Shown here: piece after piece, positions 1 to 5,516 of the stretch
How the letters are laid out: the number at the start of each line of letters is the position of its first letter
Position numbering within the stretch: the first letter of the stretch is position 1
Source of the DNA: Curvibacter sp.
GTDB lineage: Bacteria > Pseudomonadota > Gammaproteobacteria > Burkholderiales > Burkholderiaceae_C
Direction: 5' to 3'
NCBI GenBank assembly: GCA_003500955.1
Contig: DNQP01000066.1
Coordinates: forward strand, 1 to 7,266
Length of the DNA: 7,266 nucleotides
Translations under genes and position numbers: made by a program
The notes under the pieces: model-generated
What the model saw: the letters and a program-made list of their open reading frames with translations, nothing else
Databases searched by the model: none
Told to the model about the DNA's origin: nothing

Positions 1-874
1 TGCTGGCGCTCTGGGCCAGCTGGTTGGCCTGGCGGGCGTTGTCGGCGTTCTGTTTCACCGTGGAAGACAGTTGCTCCATCGACGCCGCGGTCTGCTGCAG
101 TGCGCTGGCCTGGCTCTCGGTGCGCCCACTCAGGTCCTGGTTGCCATGGGCAATCTCGGTGCAGGCGACCTCCATGCTGGCCGTCGTACCACGGATCGAC
201 GCCACCACCGTGTCCATGCGGGCCAGCGTGGACTGCAGCACCGTGGCCAGCGGCGTGTCGACCCGGACTTGTGTGGCCTGCGCAAGCACGATGCCATCGT
301 TCTGATCGACCGAACTCACCAGCTGCCCCAGCTCCGCCCCCTGGCGTCCCATGTGAGCCATCTTGATCGCGAGCAGCACTTCGAGCGCGGTCTGGATGAC
401 GACATAGATGGCATGGATCACGATGACACCGAAGTTCGGCTGCGACAGACAGTAGAGACCGAAGCCGGCCGCCTGCAGGCGGTCGAACAGCACGTGGTGC
501 ACGGCAAAGGTGACCGCCGAAAAGACGATGGGACGCCAGTCGCGGTAGACCAGCACCAGGGCCAGCGTGACGAATACACCGAAGTGGAATTCGATCATGC
601 CGCGTGCCAGCTGGATGTGCAGGATGACGAAAAGCGTCTGGATCAGGGTCAGCCCCATGCTGGACAGGAACGTGCCTCGGCAGACCACATAGATCCCCAG
701 AGCCAGCCCCACCAGGAGCGCGGACAGTCCCCAGGCCAGTCCGGCCTCGACGAAGGTCGAGCCCAGGATGACCGCGGCCAAGGCGCTGAGCCCGATGGAC
801 AGCAGCAGGACGCGATCCCCCAGCAAGGCCTGGGCGGATAAGTCATCGGCGTGGGAGGACGTGGCAATATGCAT
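1..874 (-). CDS. Methyl-accepting chemotaxis protein, N-terminal part (3' end outside window)
   Basis: Chemoreceptor that would signal through CheW/CheA to the flagellar motor. Reading the minus strand from the ATG at 874-872 gives an uninterrupted 291-residue frame that leaves the window at base 1. Residues about 22-170 hold roughly six hydrophobic helices with very short loops, so there is no large periplasmic ligand domain. Conserved-looking polar residues lie in or beside the helices: H86, E95, H97, RDW 111-113, HH 126-127, H154. No clear HAMP domain follows. From about residue 235 comes the typical methylation-helix region: [20 protein letters not shown], then [20 protein letters not shown], a signature of betaproteobacterial receptors. 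The conserved signalling hairpin tip lies beyond the edge. The start is supported by AAAGGTG about nine bases upstream and by a hydrophobic segment soon after it. The MCP identity is clear; the ligand is unknown. Confidence 0.93.
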   Translation of the reverse strand, partial: MHIATSSHADDLSAQALLGDRVLLLSIGLSALAAVILGSTFVEAGLAWGLSALLVGLALGIYVVCRGTFLSSMGLTLIQTLFVILHIQLARGMIEFHFGVFVTLALVLVYRDWRPIVFSAVTFAVHHVLFDRLQAAGFGLYCLSQPNFGVIVIHAIYVVIQTALEVLLAIKMAHMGRQGAELGQLVSSVDQNDGIVLAQATQVRVDTPLATVLQSTLARMDTVVASIRGTTASMEVACTEIAHGNQDLSGRTESQASALQQTAASMEQLSSTVKQNADNARQANQLAQSAS

Positions 875-958
875 AAGGAAAAGCACCTTTTGGTGTGAAC
901 GAACAGCTCCCTGCTGCCTGACCTTGCGCCCCGCTCAGGGACACGGTCTATCTCGTCG

Positions 959-987
959 AGCCTAAGCGGCGCGCCATGGGGTGTCAA
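959..987 (-). promoter_or_regulatory. Candidate sigma70 promoter for the chemoreceptor
   Basis: On the minus strand there is a perfect -35 hexamer TTGACA (987-982), a 17-nt spacer and a weak -10 hexamer TAGGCT (964-959, 3 of 6 matches to consensus). Transcription would begin near 952 and give a leader of about 78 nt. A sigma28 (FliA) promoter, often used by chemoreceptor genes, was not recognised. Prediction only. Confidence 0.4.
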
Positions 988-1023
988 TGACTTTTGTCAC
1001 GGACAAAGCCGCGATCCTATGGA
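988..1023 (+). promoter_or_regulatory. Candidate promoter and operator of the copper cluster
   Basis: The inverted repeat TGAC-TTTT-GTCA (988-999) contains TTGTCA (994-999), a 5 of 6 match to a -35 box. TATGGA (1018-1023) sits 18 nt downstream as a weak -10. TGTCA also occurs as a direct repeat at 982-986 and 995-999. The element faces away from the chemoreceptor -35 box, which ends at 987. The half-sites resemble those bound by OmpR-type copper regulators such as CusR, but the spacing is 4 nt where the E. coli box has 6, so the regulator cannot be assigned. Confidence 0.3.
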
Positions 1024-1112
1024 GTCTTGACGCATGTGAAGAACAATCTGCCCTAGACAGGGGCAAGAAACTGCAAGGGAACTTTGCGCCGCCTCACCTT
1101 ATCATTCCCGCC

Positions 1113-1490
1113 ATGCGCGTATTTCTGGTGATCCTGATGATGGTCCTGCTGCCGCTGCGCGCCGGTCTGGGTGATGTCATGGCCATGGAACGGGTCGGAC
1201 AACACACGCCTGCAGCAGACACGCACTCGGCTGCACGGCATGATTGCCACGAAGTCCAGCGGCACGACGCGGCGAGCCCCACGGACCCTCATGCATCCGC
1301 CGCCGTTTCCGATGACAGGACACAAGCCGAGCACGAATGCAGTGATTGCACGGTCTGTCACACGGCCGCGCTGCCCACCCTGCTGCCGTCCCCCGGCTTG
1401 GCCCGGGCCGACGGTGCGCCCCCTCAGGCACAGGTGCTGACACACGTCAACGCCGACCCCGCCCCCAGCCTCAAGCCCCCCATCGCCTGA
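1113..1490 (+). CDS. Small secreted Cys/His-rich protein, possible metal-binding (CzcI/CopL-like)
   Basis: A 125-residue protein with a clear N-terminal signal sequence (MRVFLVILMMVLLPLRAG) followed by a hydrophilic, histidine-rich mature part. A CSDCTVCH motif (CxxCxxCH) lies near residue 90, and the tail is proline-rich. Short proteins with this plan, a leader ending VLLPL plus scattered His and a C-terminal Cys/His cluster, occur at the front of heavy-metal operons (CzcI- and CopL-type) in Burkholderiales and Xanthomonadaceae. Their exact role is poorly understood. The frame stays open upstream to a GTG at 981, but only the ATG at 1113 puts the signal peptide at the N-terminus. No good ribosome binding site precedes it. 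It stands 170 nt before the cupredoxin gene on the same strand. The copper assignment rests mostly on these neighbours and is an inference. Confidence 0.68.
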   Translation: MRVFLVILMMVLLPLRAGLGDVMAMERVGQHTPAADTHSAARHDCHEVQRHDAASPTDPHASAAVSDDRTQAEHECSDCTVCHTAALPTLLPSPGLARADGAPPQAQVLTHVNADPAPSLKPPIA

Positions 1491-1563
1491 GCCTCATGCC
1501 CGAGGTGCGTCCGCCAGGCGGCCCCAAGGCTGCTCGGAGACGGTGCCCTCGCGGTAGACCCCA

Positions 1564-1599
1564 CGCGACACCGGGTCGTGCCGCAACCGCGGCACCACC
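1564..1599 (+). other. Two mutually exclusive hairpins before the cupredoxin gene
   Basis: The main hairpin pairs GTGCCGC (1578-1584) with GCGGCAC (1589-1595) around an AACC loop. GGT (1574-1576) and ACC (1597-1599) extend it across one C-C mismatch. An overlapping alternative pairs CGCGAC (1564-1569) with GTCGTG (1575-1580), with one G-U pair. The two share bases 1575-1580 and cannot form together. Only TT follows, so this is not a standard intrinsic terminator. It could act as an attenuator, a processing site or an mRNA stabiliser. The pairing is seen directly; the role is a guess. Confidence 0.4.
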
Positions 1600-1660
1600 T
1601 TGCACCGTGTCTCCCCTGGGCGGGCACGGCCTGCGAAGCCACATATCTGGAGTACACATC

Positions 1661-2155
1661 ATGAAAACCACCATCATTCTTTGCGCCGCCCTGCTGGCCA
1701 CGGTCCCAGCCTGGGCCCATGGCGACGCGTCACATGGCCATGCTGCGCATGGCACACACAAGGCGGCCCAACAGCAGCAAGCCTGGGGCATCGCCGGCGA
1801 GGCCCGCCAGGTCCAGCGCACCATCGCAATCACCATGGGCGACAACATGCGCTTCAGCCCCGAGCGCATCGAGGTCAAGCAGGGCGAGACGGTGCGCCTG
1901 CGCGTGCGCAACGGTGGCAAGCTGCTGCACGAGCTGGTCATCGGCACGCGCGAGACGCTCGCAGCGCATGCCGAGGCCATGCTCAAGAACCCCCAGATGA
2001 GCCATGACGAGGCCCACATGGTGCATGTCGACCCAGGCAAGACCGGCGAGATCGTCTGGACCTTCAACCGCGCGGGTGAGTTCGAGTTCGCCTGCCTGAT
2101 CGCCGGCCACTTCCAGGCTGGCATGAAGGGCAGCATCACCGTCCGCCCCCACTGA
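1661..2155 (+). CDS. Periplasmic type I cupredoxin (plastocyanin/azurin-like, CopI-type)
   Basis: A 164-residue exported blue-copper-fold protein, probably binding or buffering copper in the periplasm. Residues 1-19 (MKTTIILC...VPAWA) form a signal peptide with cleavage after AWA. The mature N-terminus is histidine-rich (H20, H25, H27, H30, H33) and could be an extra copper site. The cupredoxin domain spans about 52-162. All four type I ligands are visible: H90 in LLHELVIG, then C145, H150 and M155 in the spacing C-x4-H-x4-M. An added MSHDEAHMVH stretch (113-122) supplies more Met and His. The plan matches the CopI-type cupredoxins linked to copper tolerance in Burkholderiales such as Rubrivivax. 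The start is fixed by TGGAG at 1648-1652, 8 nt before the ATG, and by the signal peptide. The next gene follows after 15 nt, consistent with one operon. Confidence 0.92.
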   Translation: MKTTIILCAALLATVPAWAHGDASHGHAAHGTHKAAQQQQAWGIAGEARQVQRTIAITMGDNMRFSPERIEVKQGETVRLRVRNGGKLLHELVIGTRETLAAHAEAMLKNPQMSHDEAHMVHVDPGKTGEIVWTFNRAGEFEFACLIAGHFQAGMKGSITVRPH

Positions 2156-2170
2156 CACCGGAGCCCCACC

Positions 2171-2632
2171 ATGCAACGACGTACCCTGCTCGCCAGCGCC
2201 GCAGTGCTGGCCCTCACCCCTCTGGCCATCACGGCGAACCCACGCCCGATGATCGAAGTCTGGAAGACGCCGACCTGCGGCTGCTGCAAGGACTGGATCC
2301 GCCACCTGGAGTCCGAGGGCTTTGCCGTCAAGTTCCACGACCTCCCGCAGGCGCGCAAGGACGAGCAGCGCCGCCGCCTCGGTCTGGCCGACAAGCACGG
2401 CTCCTGCCACACGGGTCTCGTCGGCGGCTATGTGCTCGAAGGCCATGTGCCGACGCGCGAGATCCACCGCCTGCTCAAGGAAAAACCCAAGGCCCTGGGC
2501 CTGGCCGTGCCCGGCATGCCCGTGGGCTCGCCGGGCATGGATGGCCCGGAGTACGGCGGCCACAAGGATCCCTACGAGGTGCTGCTGGTGCAGCGCGATG
2601 GCAGTGCGCGGGTCTACCAGGCCTACCGCTGA
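2171..2632 (+). CDS. DUF411 family (CopG-like) periplasmic copper protein
   Basis: A 153-residue exported protein of the DUF411 family. An N-terminal leader (residues 1 to about 22, MQRRTLLASA...ITA) carries an RR pair and might use the Tat route. The domain starts at EVWKTPTCGCCKDW with the CxCC cluster C36, C38, C39. It continues with SCHTG (C79, H80), EGHVP (90-94) and PGMPVGSPGM (114-123), all hallmark DUF411 motifs. The characterised member CopG has a thioredoxin-like fold and uses the CxCC and CH residues to hold a Cys-bridged multinuclear copper cluster. The same residues are all kept here, so copper binding is likely. GGAG at 2160-2163 is a good ribosome binding site 7 nt before the ATG. 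It is the last gene of the copper cluster and converges with the radical SAM gene, with 6 nt between stops. Confidence 0.93.
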   Translation: MQRRTLLASAAVLALTPLAITANPRPMIEVWKTPTCGCCKDWIRHLESEGFAVKFHDLPQARKDEQRRRLGLADKHGSCHTGLVGGYVLEGHVPTREIHRLLKEKPKALGLAVPGMPVGSPGMDGPEYGGHKDPYEVLLVQRDGSARVYQAYR

Positions 2633-2638
2633 CCGCTC

Positions 2639-3727
2639 TCAGAACAGGCTGCCCTGGCCTGCCGCCAGGCCAGGGCGGAACTGCGTGAGGTCCAGCGCAA
2701 TGCGTTCGCGGTTCAGGCCCAGACGCGCGCAGGACTTGTGGAAGCGCTGCGCGATCAGATCGGCCCAGAGGCCGCTGCCGCGCATGCGCGTGGCCCAGTC
2801 GCTGTCGTAATCCTGCCCACCACGCATCTCGCGTATGCGCGCCATCACACGCGCCGCGCGCTGCGGGTAATGCAGCTGCAGCCACTGCTGGAAAACCTCG
2901 TTGAGCTCCCAGGGCAGACGCAGCACGGTGTAGAAGGCGCTGTGTGCGCCCGCCTCGGCGGCGGCGGCCAGCACCTGTTCCATGTCTTCGTTAATGAAAG
3001 GGATCTGCGGCGCCACGCTCACGCCCACGGGCACGCCGGCCTGGGCCAGGGTGCGGATGGTGCGCAGGCGGCGCTGCGGGGCGGCCGCGCGCGGCTCCAG
3101 CTGGCGCGCGAGTTCGCCGTCGAGCGTGGTGATGGTCACGTAGACCGCGGCCAGTTGATCGGCCGCCATGGGGGCGATCAGATCGAGGTCGCGCTCGACC
3201 CCGCTGGACTTGGTGACCAGCGCAAAGGGATGGCGCGCATCGCGCAGCACCTCGATGAGCGCGCGCGTGAGCCTGAGTTCGCGCTCCACAGGCTGGTAGC
3301 AGTCCGTCACCGTGCCGATGGCCAGGTGGCTGGGCTGGTAGCCGGGCGCGGCCAGCTCCTCGCACAGGCGCTCGGCCAGGCCACGCTTGGCGATGATCAC
3401 GCGCTCGAAATCCAGCCCCGGCGACAGGCCCAGGTAACTGTGCGAGGGCCGTGCGTAGCAGTAGCTGCATCCATGCTCGCAACCCCGGTAGGGATTGATC
3501 GACAGATCGAAGGCGATGTCCGGCGAGTCGTTGCGCACCAGGGCGCTGCGGGCGTCTTCCCACCGGATTTCGGTCTGCCACGTCGGCAGCTCGGCTGACA
3601 AGGTCTCGTCCCAGGTTCCCCAGCCATCGTCATAGGCGGCACGCGCCTCACGCTCGAACCGATGCGCGTTGCGCGTGGCCGCGCCCCGGCCCTTGAGGGC
3701 CGACAGAGGGATCTTGAACTCACTCAT
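2639..3727 (-). CDS. PA0069 family (SplB-like) radical SAM protein
   Basis: A 362-residue radical SAM enzyme. It should use a [4Fe-4S] cluster to cleave S-adenosylmethionine and make a 5'-deoxyadenosyl radical; the substrate is unknown. The cluster motif is CEHGCSYC (C83, C87, C90), spaced CX3CX2C and preceded by SINPYRG, the typical start of the core in the SplB-like COG1533 group. Other family blocks are [12 protein letters not shown] (139-150), [10 protein letters not shown] (171-180), [11 protein letters not shown] (237-246) and [14 protein letters not shown] (266-279). The frame is open further upstream, but ATG 3727-3725 begins the expected [16 protein letters not shown]; longer forms would run through the LexA box and the probable promoter. 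A LexA box 15 nt upstream indicates SOS control, and the Pseudomonas aeruginosa member PA0069 is, as I recall, part of the LexA regulon. True spore photoproduct lyase is unlikely in a non-sporulating group; a role in DNA damage repair is a reasonable inference. Confidence 0.93.
   Translation of the reverse strand: MSEFKIPLSALKGRGAATRNAHRFEREARAAYDDGWGTWDETLSAELPTWQTEIRWEDARSALVRNDSPDIAFDLSINPYRGCEHGCSYCYARPSHSYLGLSPGLDFERVIIAKRGLAERLCEELAAPGYQPSHLAIGTVTDCYQPVERELRLTRALIEVLRDARHPFALVTKSSGVERDLDLIAPMAADQLAAVYVTITTLDGELARQLEPRAAAPQRRLRTIRTLAQAGVPVGVSVAPQIPFINEDMEQVLAAAAEAGAHSAFYTVLRLPWELNEVFQQWLQLHYPQRAARVMARIREMRGGQDYDSDWATRMRGSGLWADLIAQRFHKSCARLGLNRERIALDLTQFRPGLAAGQGSLF
2651..2676. terminator. 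Perfect 11-bp stem-loop at a convergent junction
   Basis: GCCCTGGCCTG (2651-2661) pairs without mismatch with CAGGCCAGGGC (2666-2676) around the 4-nt loop CCGC. It lies 18 nt past the stop of the DUF411 gene and inside the last codons of the opposing radical SAM gene. No T-tract follows on either strand, so classic intrinsic termination is not supported. It may block or stabilise the 3' ends of either transcript. Confidence 0.45.
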
Positions 3728-3742
3728 GGCTGACGCTGAAAA

Positions 3743-3758
3743 CTGTATATTAATACAG
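3743..3758 (-). promoter_or_regulatory. LexA box (SOS operator)
   Basis: CTGTATATTAATACAG matches the proteobacterial LexA consensus CTGT-N8-ACAG exactly, with an AT-only spacer. Flanking A and T extend the palindrome by one base pair. It ends 15 nt before the radical SAM ATG at 3727. On the minus strand TTGCAG (3780-3775) is a possible -35 box, and -10-like hexamers (TGTATT 3757-3752, or TATTAA 3755-3750) fall inside the box, so bound LexA would cover the promoter. The divergent rlpA start is about 150 nt away and less likely to be controlled. Confidence 0.9.
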
Positions 3759-3892
3759 TCTATCCGAATCTTGGCTGCAAACCCGAGCGTGCGCAGCCGC
3801 CTTCCATCCGCTGCAGCGACCTTCCATCGACCACGTGCGTCGGGTGCGCCACAGAATGCCCCCACCCTCGGGCTTGCCGCACAAGCGCTCGC

Positions 3893-3898
3893 TATAGT
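3893..3898 (+). promoter_or_regulatory. Candidate -10 hexamer of rlpA
   Basis: TATAGT matches the sigma70 -10 consensus at 5 of 6 positions and ends 7 nt before the rlpA ATG. Transcription would then begin at or next to the start codon, giving a leaderless or nearly leaderless mRNA. No convincing -35 box lies at 16-18 nt; TTGCCG (3874-3879) is too close at 13 nt. Confidence 0.4.
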
Positions 3899-3905
3899 GG
3901 ATTGC

Positions 3906-4331
3906 ATGAAAGCCGCCGCCCTGCGCGATGAACTCCAGGCCCATCCGGTCCGCTGGCTGGCGGGCGGCCTGTGTGCGCTGGCCCTGCTGGTCGCCGGTTG
4001 CAGCAGCGCGCCCAAGATCGGCGAAGCCGTGCCCAGCGGTCACACCGAATCCGGACAGGCCTCCTTCTACGGCAACGAATTCCACGGCCGCAAGACCGCC
4101 AACGGCGAACGTTTTGACCAAGGCAAGCTGACCGCAGCGCACCGCACCCTGCCCTTCGGCACGCGACTCAAGGTGACCAACACGCAGACCGGCAAGAGCG
4201 TCACCGTACGCGTGAACGACCGCGGCCCCTTTGTGAAGAGCCGCGTGATCGACCTCTCAAGCTCGGCCTTCAAGACCATCGCCAGCCTCAATGCCGGCGT
4301 GGTACCGGTCCGCATCCAGGTCATCGACTGA
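3906..4331 (+). CDS. rlpA: RlpA family septal ring lipoprotein, short form without SPOR
   Basis: A 141-residue outer-membrane lipoprotein with a double-psi beta-barrel domain. RlpA enzymes are lytic transglycosylases acting on denuded peptidoglycan at the division septum. The N-terminus has a hydrophobic leader ending in the lipobox VAGC, with C32 as the lipidated residue. The RlpA domain fills 49-140: [30 protein letters not shown] (H79), VRVNDRGPF (D105) and [10 protein letters not shown]68 and D105 fall where the catalytic Glu and Asp are placed in Pseudomonas RlpA. There is no C-terminal SPOR domain, which in longer RlpA proteins targets the septum, so localisation must differ or depend on a partner. 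A GTG at 3897 is an in-frame alternative start; neither start has a Shine-Dalgarno sequence. Confidence 0.92.
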   Translation: MKAAALRDELQAHPVRWLAGGLCALALLVAGCSSAPKIGEAVPSGHTESGQASFYGNEFHGRKTANGERFDQGKLTAAHRTLPFGTRLKVTNTQTGKSVTVRVNDRGPFVKSRVIDLSSSAFKTIASLNAGVVPVRIQVID

Positions 4332-4374
4332 GGACTTATGAATAAATCTACTGCGTAACCCGATCGCGGCGTTG

Positions 4375-4434
4375 GGCGGTGCGCGCCATCCTCACGTACC
4401 TGAATTACGTTCCGGTGGCTGCGCTCCGTCCGCC
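4375..4434. repeat. 60-nt imperfect palindrome, probable interspersed repeat
   Basis: Nested inverted segments share one centre. GGCGG (4375-4379) pairs with CCGCC (4430-4434), GCGC (4381-4384) with GCGC (4421-4424), GCCA (4385-4388) with TGGC (4416-4419), and ACGTA (4394-4398) with TACGT (4406-4410). The two innermost arms are separated by a symmetric 5-by-5 internal loop. The surrounding spacer 4332-4508 holds no credible gene. It reads like a widely copied non-coding repeat of Comamonadaceae genomes, but that is recollection; copy number must be checked. It could also serve as the 3' end structure of the rlpA transcript. Confidence 0.45.
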
Positions 4435-4496
4435 TTGCGCTCGGGCTACTCGCTACGATTTCTTCACAAGTCCGGAGTTCTCTCCTCAGCGCTGCT

Positions 4497-4502
4497 TATC
4501 AT
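4497..4502 (+). promoter_or_regulatory. Candidate -10 hexamer of the peptidase-TAXI operon
   Basis: TATCAT matches the -10 consensus at 5 of 6 positions and ends 6 nt before the ATG at 4509, again placing the likely transcription start on the start codon. No -35 resemblance is seen at the right distance and there is no ribosome binding site before the ATG. Confidence 0.35.
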
Positions 4503-4508
4503 CGGCGC

Positions 4509-5516
4509 ATGTATGCTTTCCCCCTGCCCTATCCCGGCGCCATCACCGATGTGGCCGGCATCGACGTCGGCCATGACAGCGACATCCGGCGGCCCACGGG
4601 CTGCACCGTGGTGCTCGCGCGCGCGGGTGCCGTCGGCGGCGTCGACGTGCGTGGCGCCGCACCCGGCACGCGAGAGACCGATCTGCTGACCCCCGGCAAC
4701 CTCGTGCAGCAGTTGCACGCCGTGCTGCTGGCCGGCGGCAGCGCCTGGGGCCTGGACGCAGCCGGCGGCGTGATGCACTGGCTGGAGCAGCAGGGTATCG
4801 GCCTGGACACGGGCCATGGCCTGGTGCCCATCGTGCCGGCGGCCGTGATCTTCGACCTGGGGGTGGGCGACGGCCGTATCCGTCCCGATGCCGAGGCGGG
4901 CTACCGCGCCTGTGCCGCAGCCAGCCGCGACGCACCCGCGCAGGGCAATGTGGGCGCCGGCAGCGGCGCACTGGTGGGCAAGCTGCTGGGGCAGGCGCGC
5001 GCCATGAAGGGCGGCGTGGGCACGGCCTCGGTCTCGGCCTCCGGTTTCACGGTTGGTGCGCTTGTGGTCTGCAATGCCGTGGGCGACGTGCTGGACCCGG
5101 CCACCGGCCGTGTGATCGCCGGCGCACGTACGGCCGACGGCCACGGCTTGCAGGACACACGCGCCGCGCTGCTCGCAGGTCATCGCCCGCAGCACGCGCT
5201 GGCGGCCGGTAAGAACACGACCATCGGCGTGATCGCCACTGACGCGGTGCTGGACCCCGCCCAGGCCCAGCGCCTGGCCCAGGTGGCCCATGACGGGCTG
5301 GCGCGCAGCATCAACCCCGTGCACACCCAGCTTGACGGCGACACGCTGTTCGCGCTGGGCACAGGCGCCAGCGGCCGCAACGCCGACATGCTGCTGCTGG
5401 CGACGCTGGCGGCCGAGGCCACGGCGCGTGCGGTGGTCAACGCCGTGCATGCCGCGCGCGGCCTCACCGTGGGCACGCAGCACTGGCCCGCCTGTCACGA
5501 GTTGGCCCGACGATGA
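4509..5516 (+). CDS. P1 family (DmpA-like) self-processing peptidase
   Basis: A 335-residue member of the S58/P1 peptidase family (DmpA aminopeptidase, beta-aminopeptidase BapA and relatives). These proteins cleave themselves into two chains, and the new N-terminal Ser or Thr becomes the nucleophile. Family blocks appear in order: ITDVAGIDVGH (12-22), RGAAPGTRETDLL (48-60), AGGSAWGLDAAGG (75-87), GNVGAGSGALVGK (146-158), KNTTIGVIATDA (235-246) and a C-terminal SINPVHTQLDGDTLFAL (267-283). By analogy cleavage should fall in KNTT, leaving Thr237 as nucleophile. That is Thr where DmpA itself has Ser, a pattern also seen in a separate branch of the family. No signal peptide is visible, so it is probably cytoplasmic. 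The ATG at 4509 begins the usual N-terminus. Its stop overlaps the next start (ATGA at 5513-5516), so the TAXI protein is probably translationally coupled. Natural substrate unknown. Confidence 0.92.
   Translation: MYAFPLPYPGAITDVAGIDVGHDSDIRRPTGCTVVLARAGAVGGVDVRGAAPGTRETDLLTPGNLVQQLHAVLLAGGSAWGLDAAGGVMHWLEQQGIGLDTGHGLVPIVPAAVIFDLGVGDGRIRPDAEAGYRACAAASRDAPAQGNVGAGSGALVGKLLGQARAMKGGVGTASVSASGFTVGALVVCNAVGDVLDPATGRVIAGARTADGHGLQDTRAALLAGHRPQHALAAGKNTTIGVIATDAVLDPAQAQRLAQVAHDGLARSINPVHTQLDGDTLFALGTGASGRNADMLLLATLAAEATARAVVNAVHAARGLTVGTQHWPACHELARR

Noticed and set aside
71..841. Long plus-strand open frame opposite the chemoreceptor
   Set aside because: Composition is repetitive Q/R/D/H-rich with no family resemblance, while the opposite strand encodes a clear chemoreceptor with conserved motifs.
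1346..1660. In-frame N-terminal extension of the cupredoxin
   Set aside because: The extension is Pro/Arg-rich and would bury the signal peptide; a good ribosome binding site precedes the ATG at 1661.
2639..3727. Spore photoproduct lyase (SplB) as an exact name
   Set aside because: The protein belongs to the broader SplB-like group, but sequence and likely host point to the PA0069 branch; a spore-specific substrate is not expected.
3728..4015. In-frame N-terminal extension of the radical SAM protein
   Set aside because: It would run through the LexA box and the start of rlpA, and family members begin near MSEFKIP.
4372..4689. Small plus-strand frames over the spacer and the start of the peptidase gene
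   Set aside because: They read through the palindromic repeat and overlap the peptidase in another frame, with no ribosome binding site or recognisable domain.
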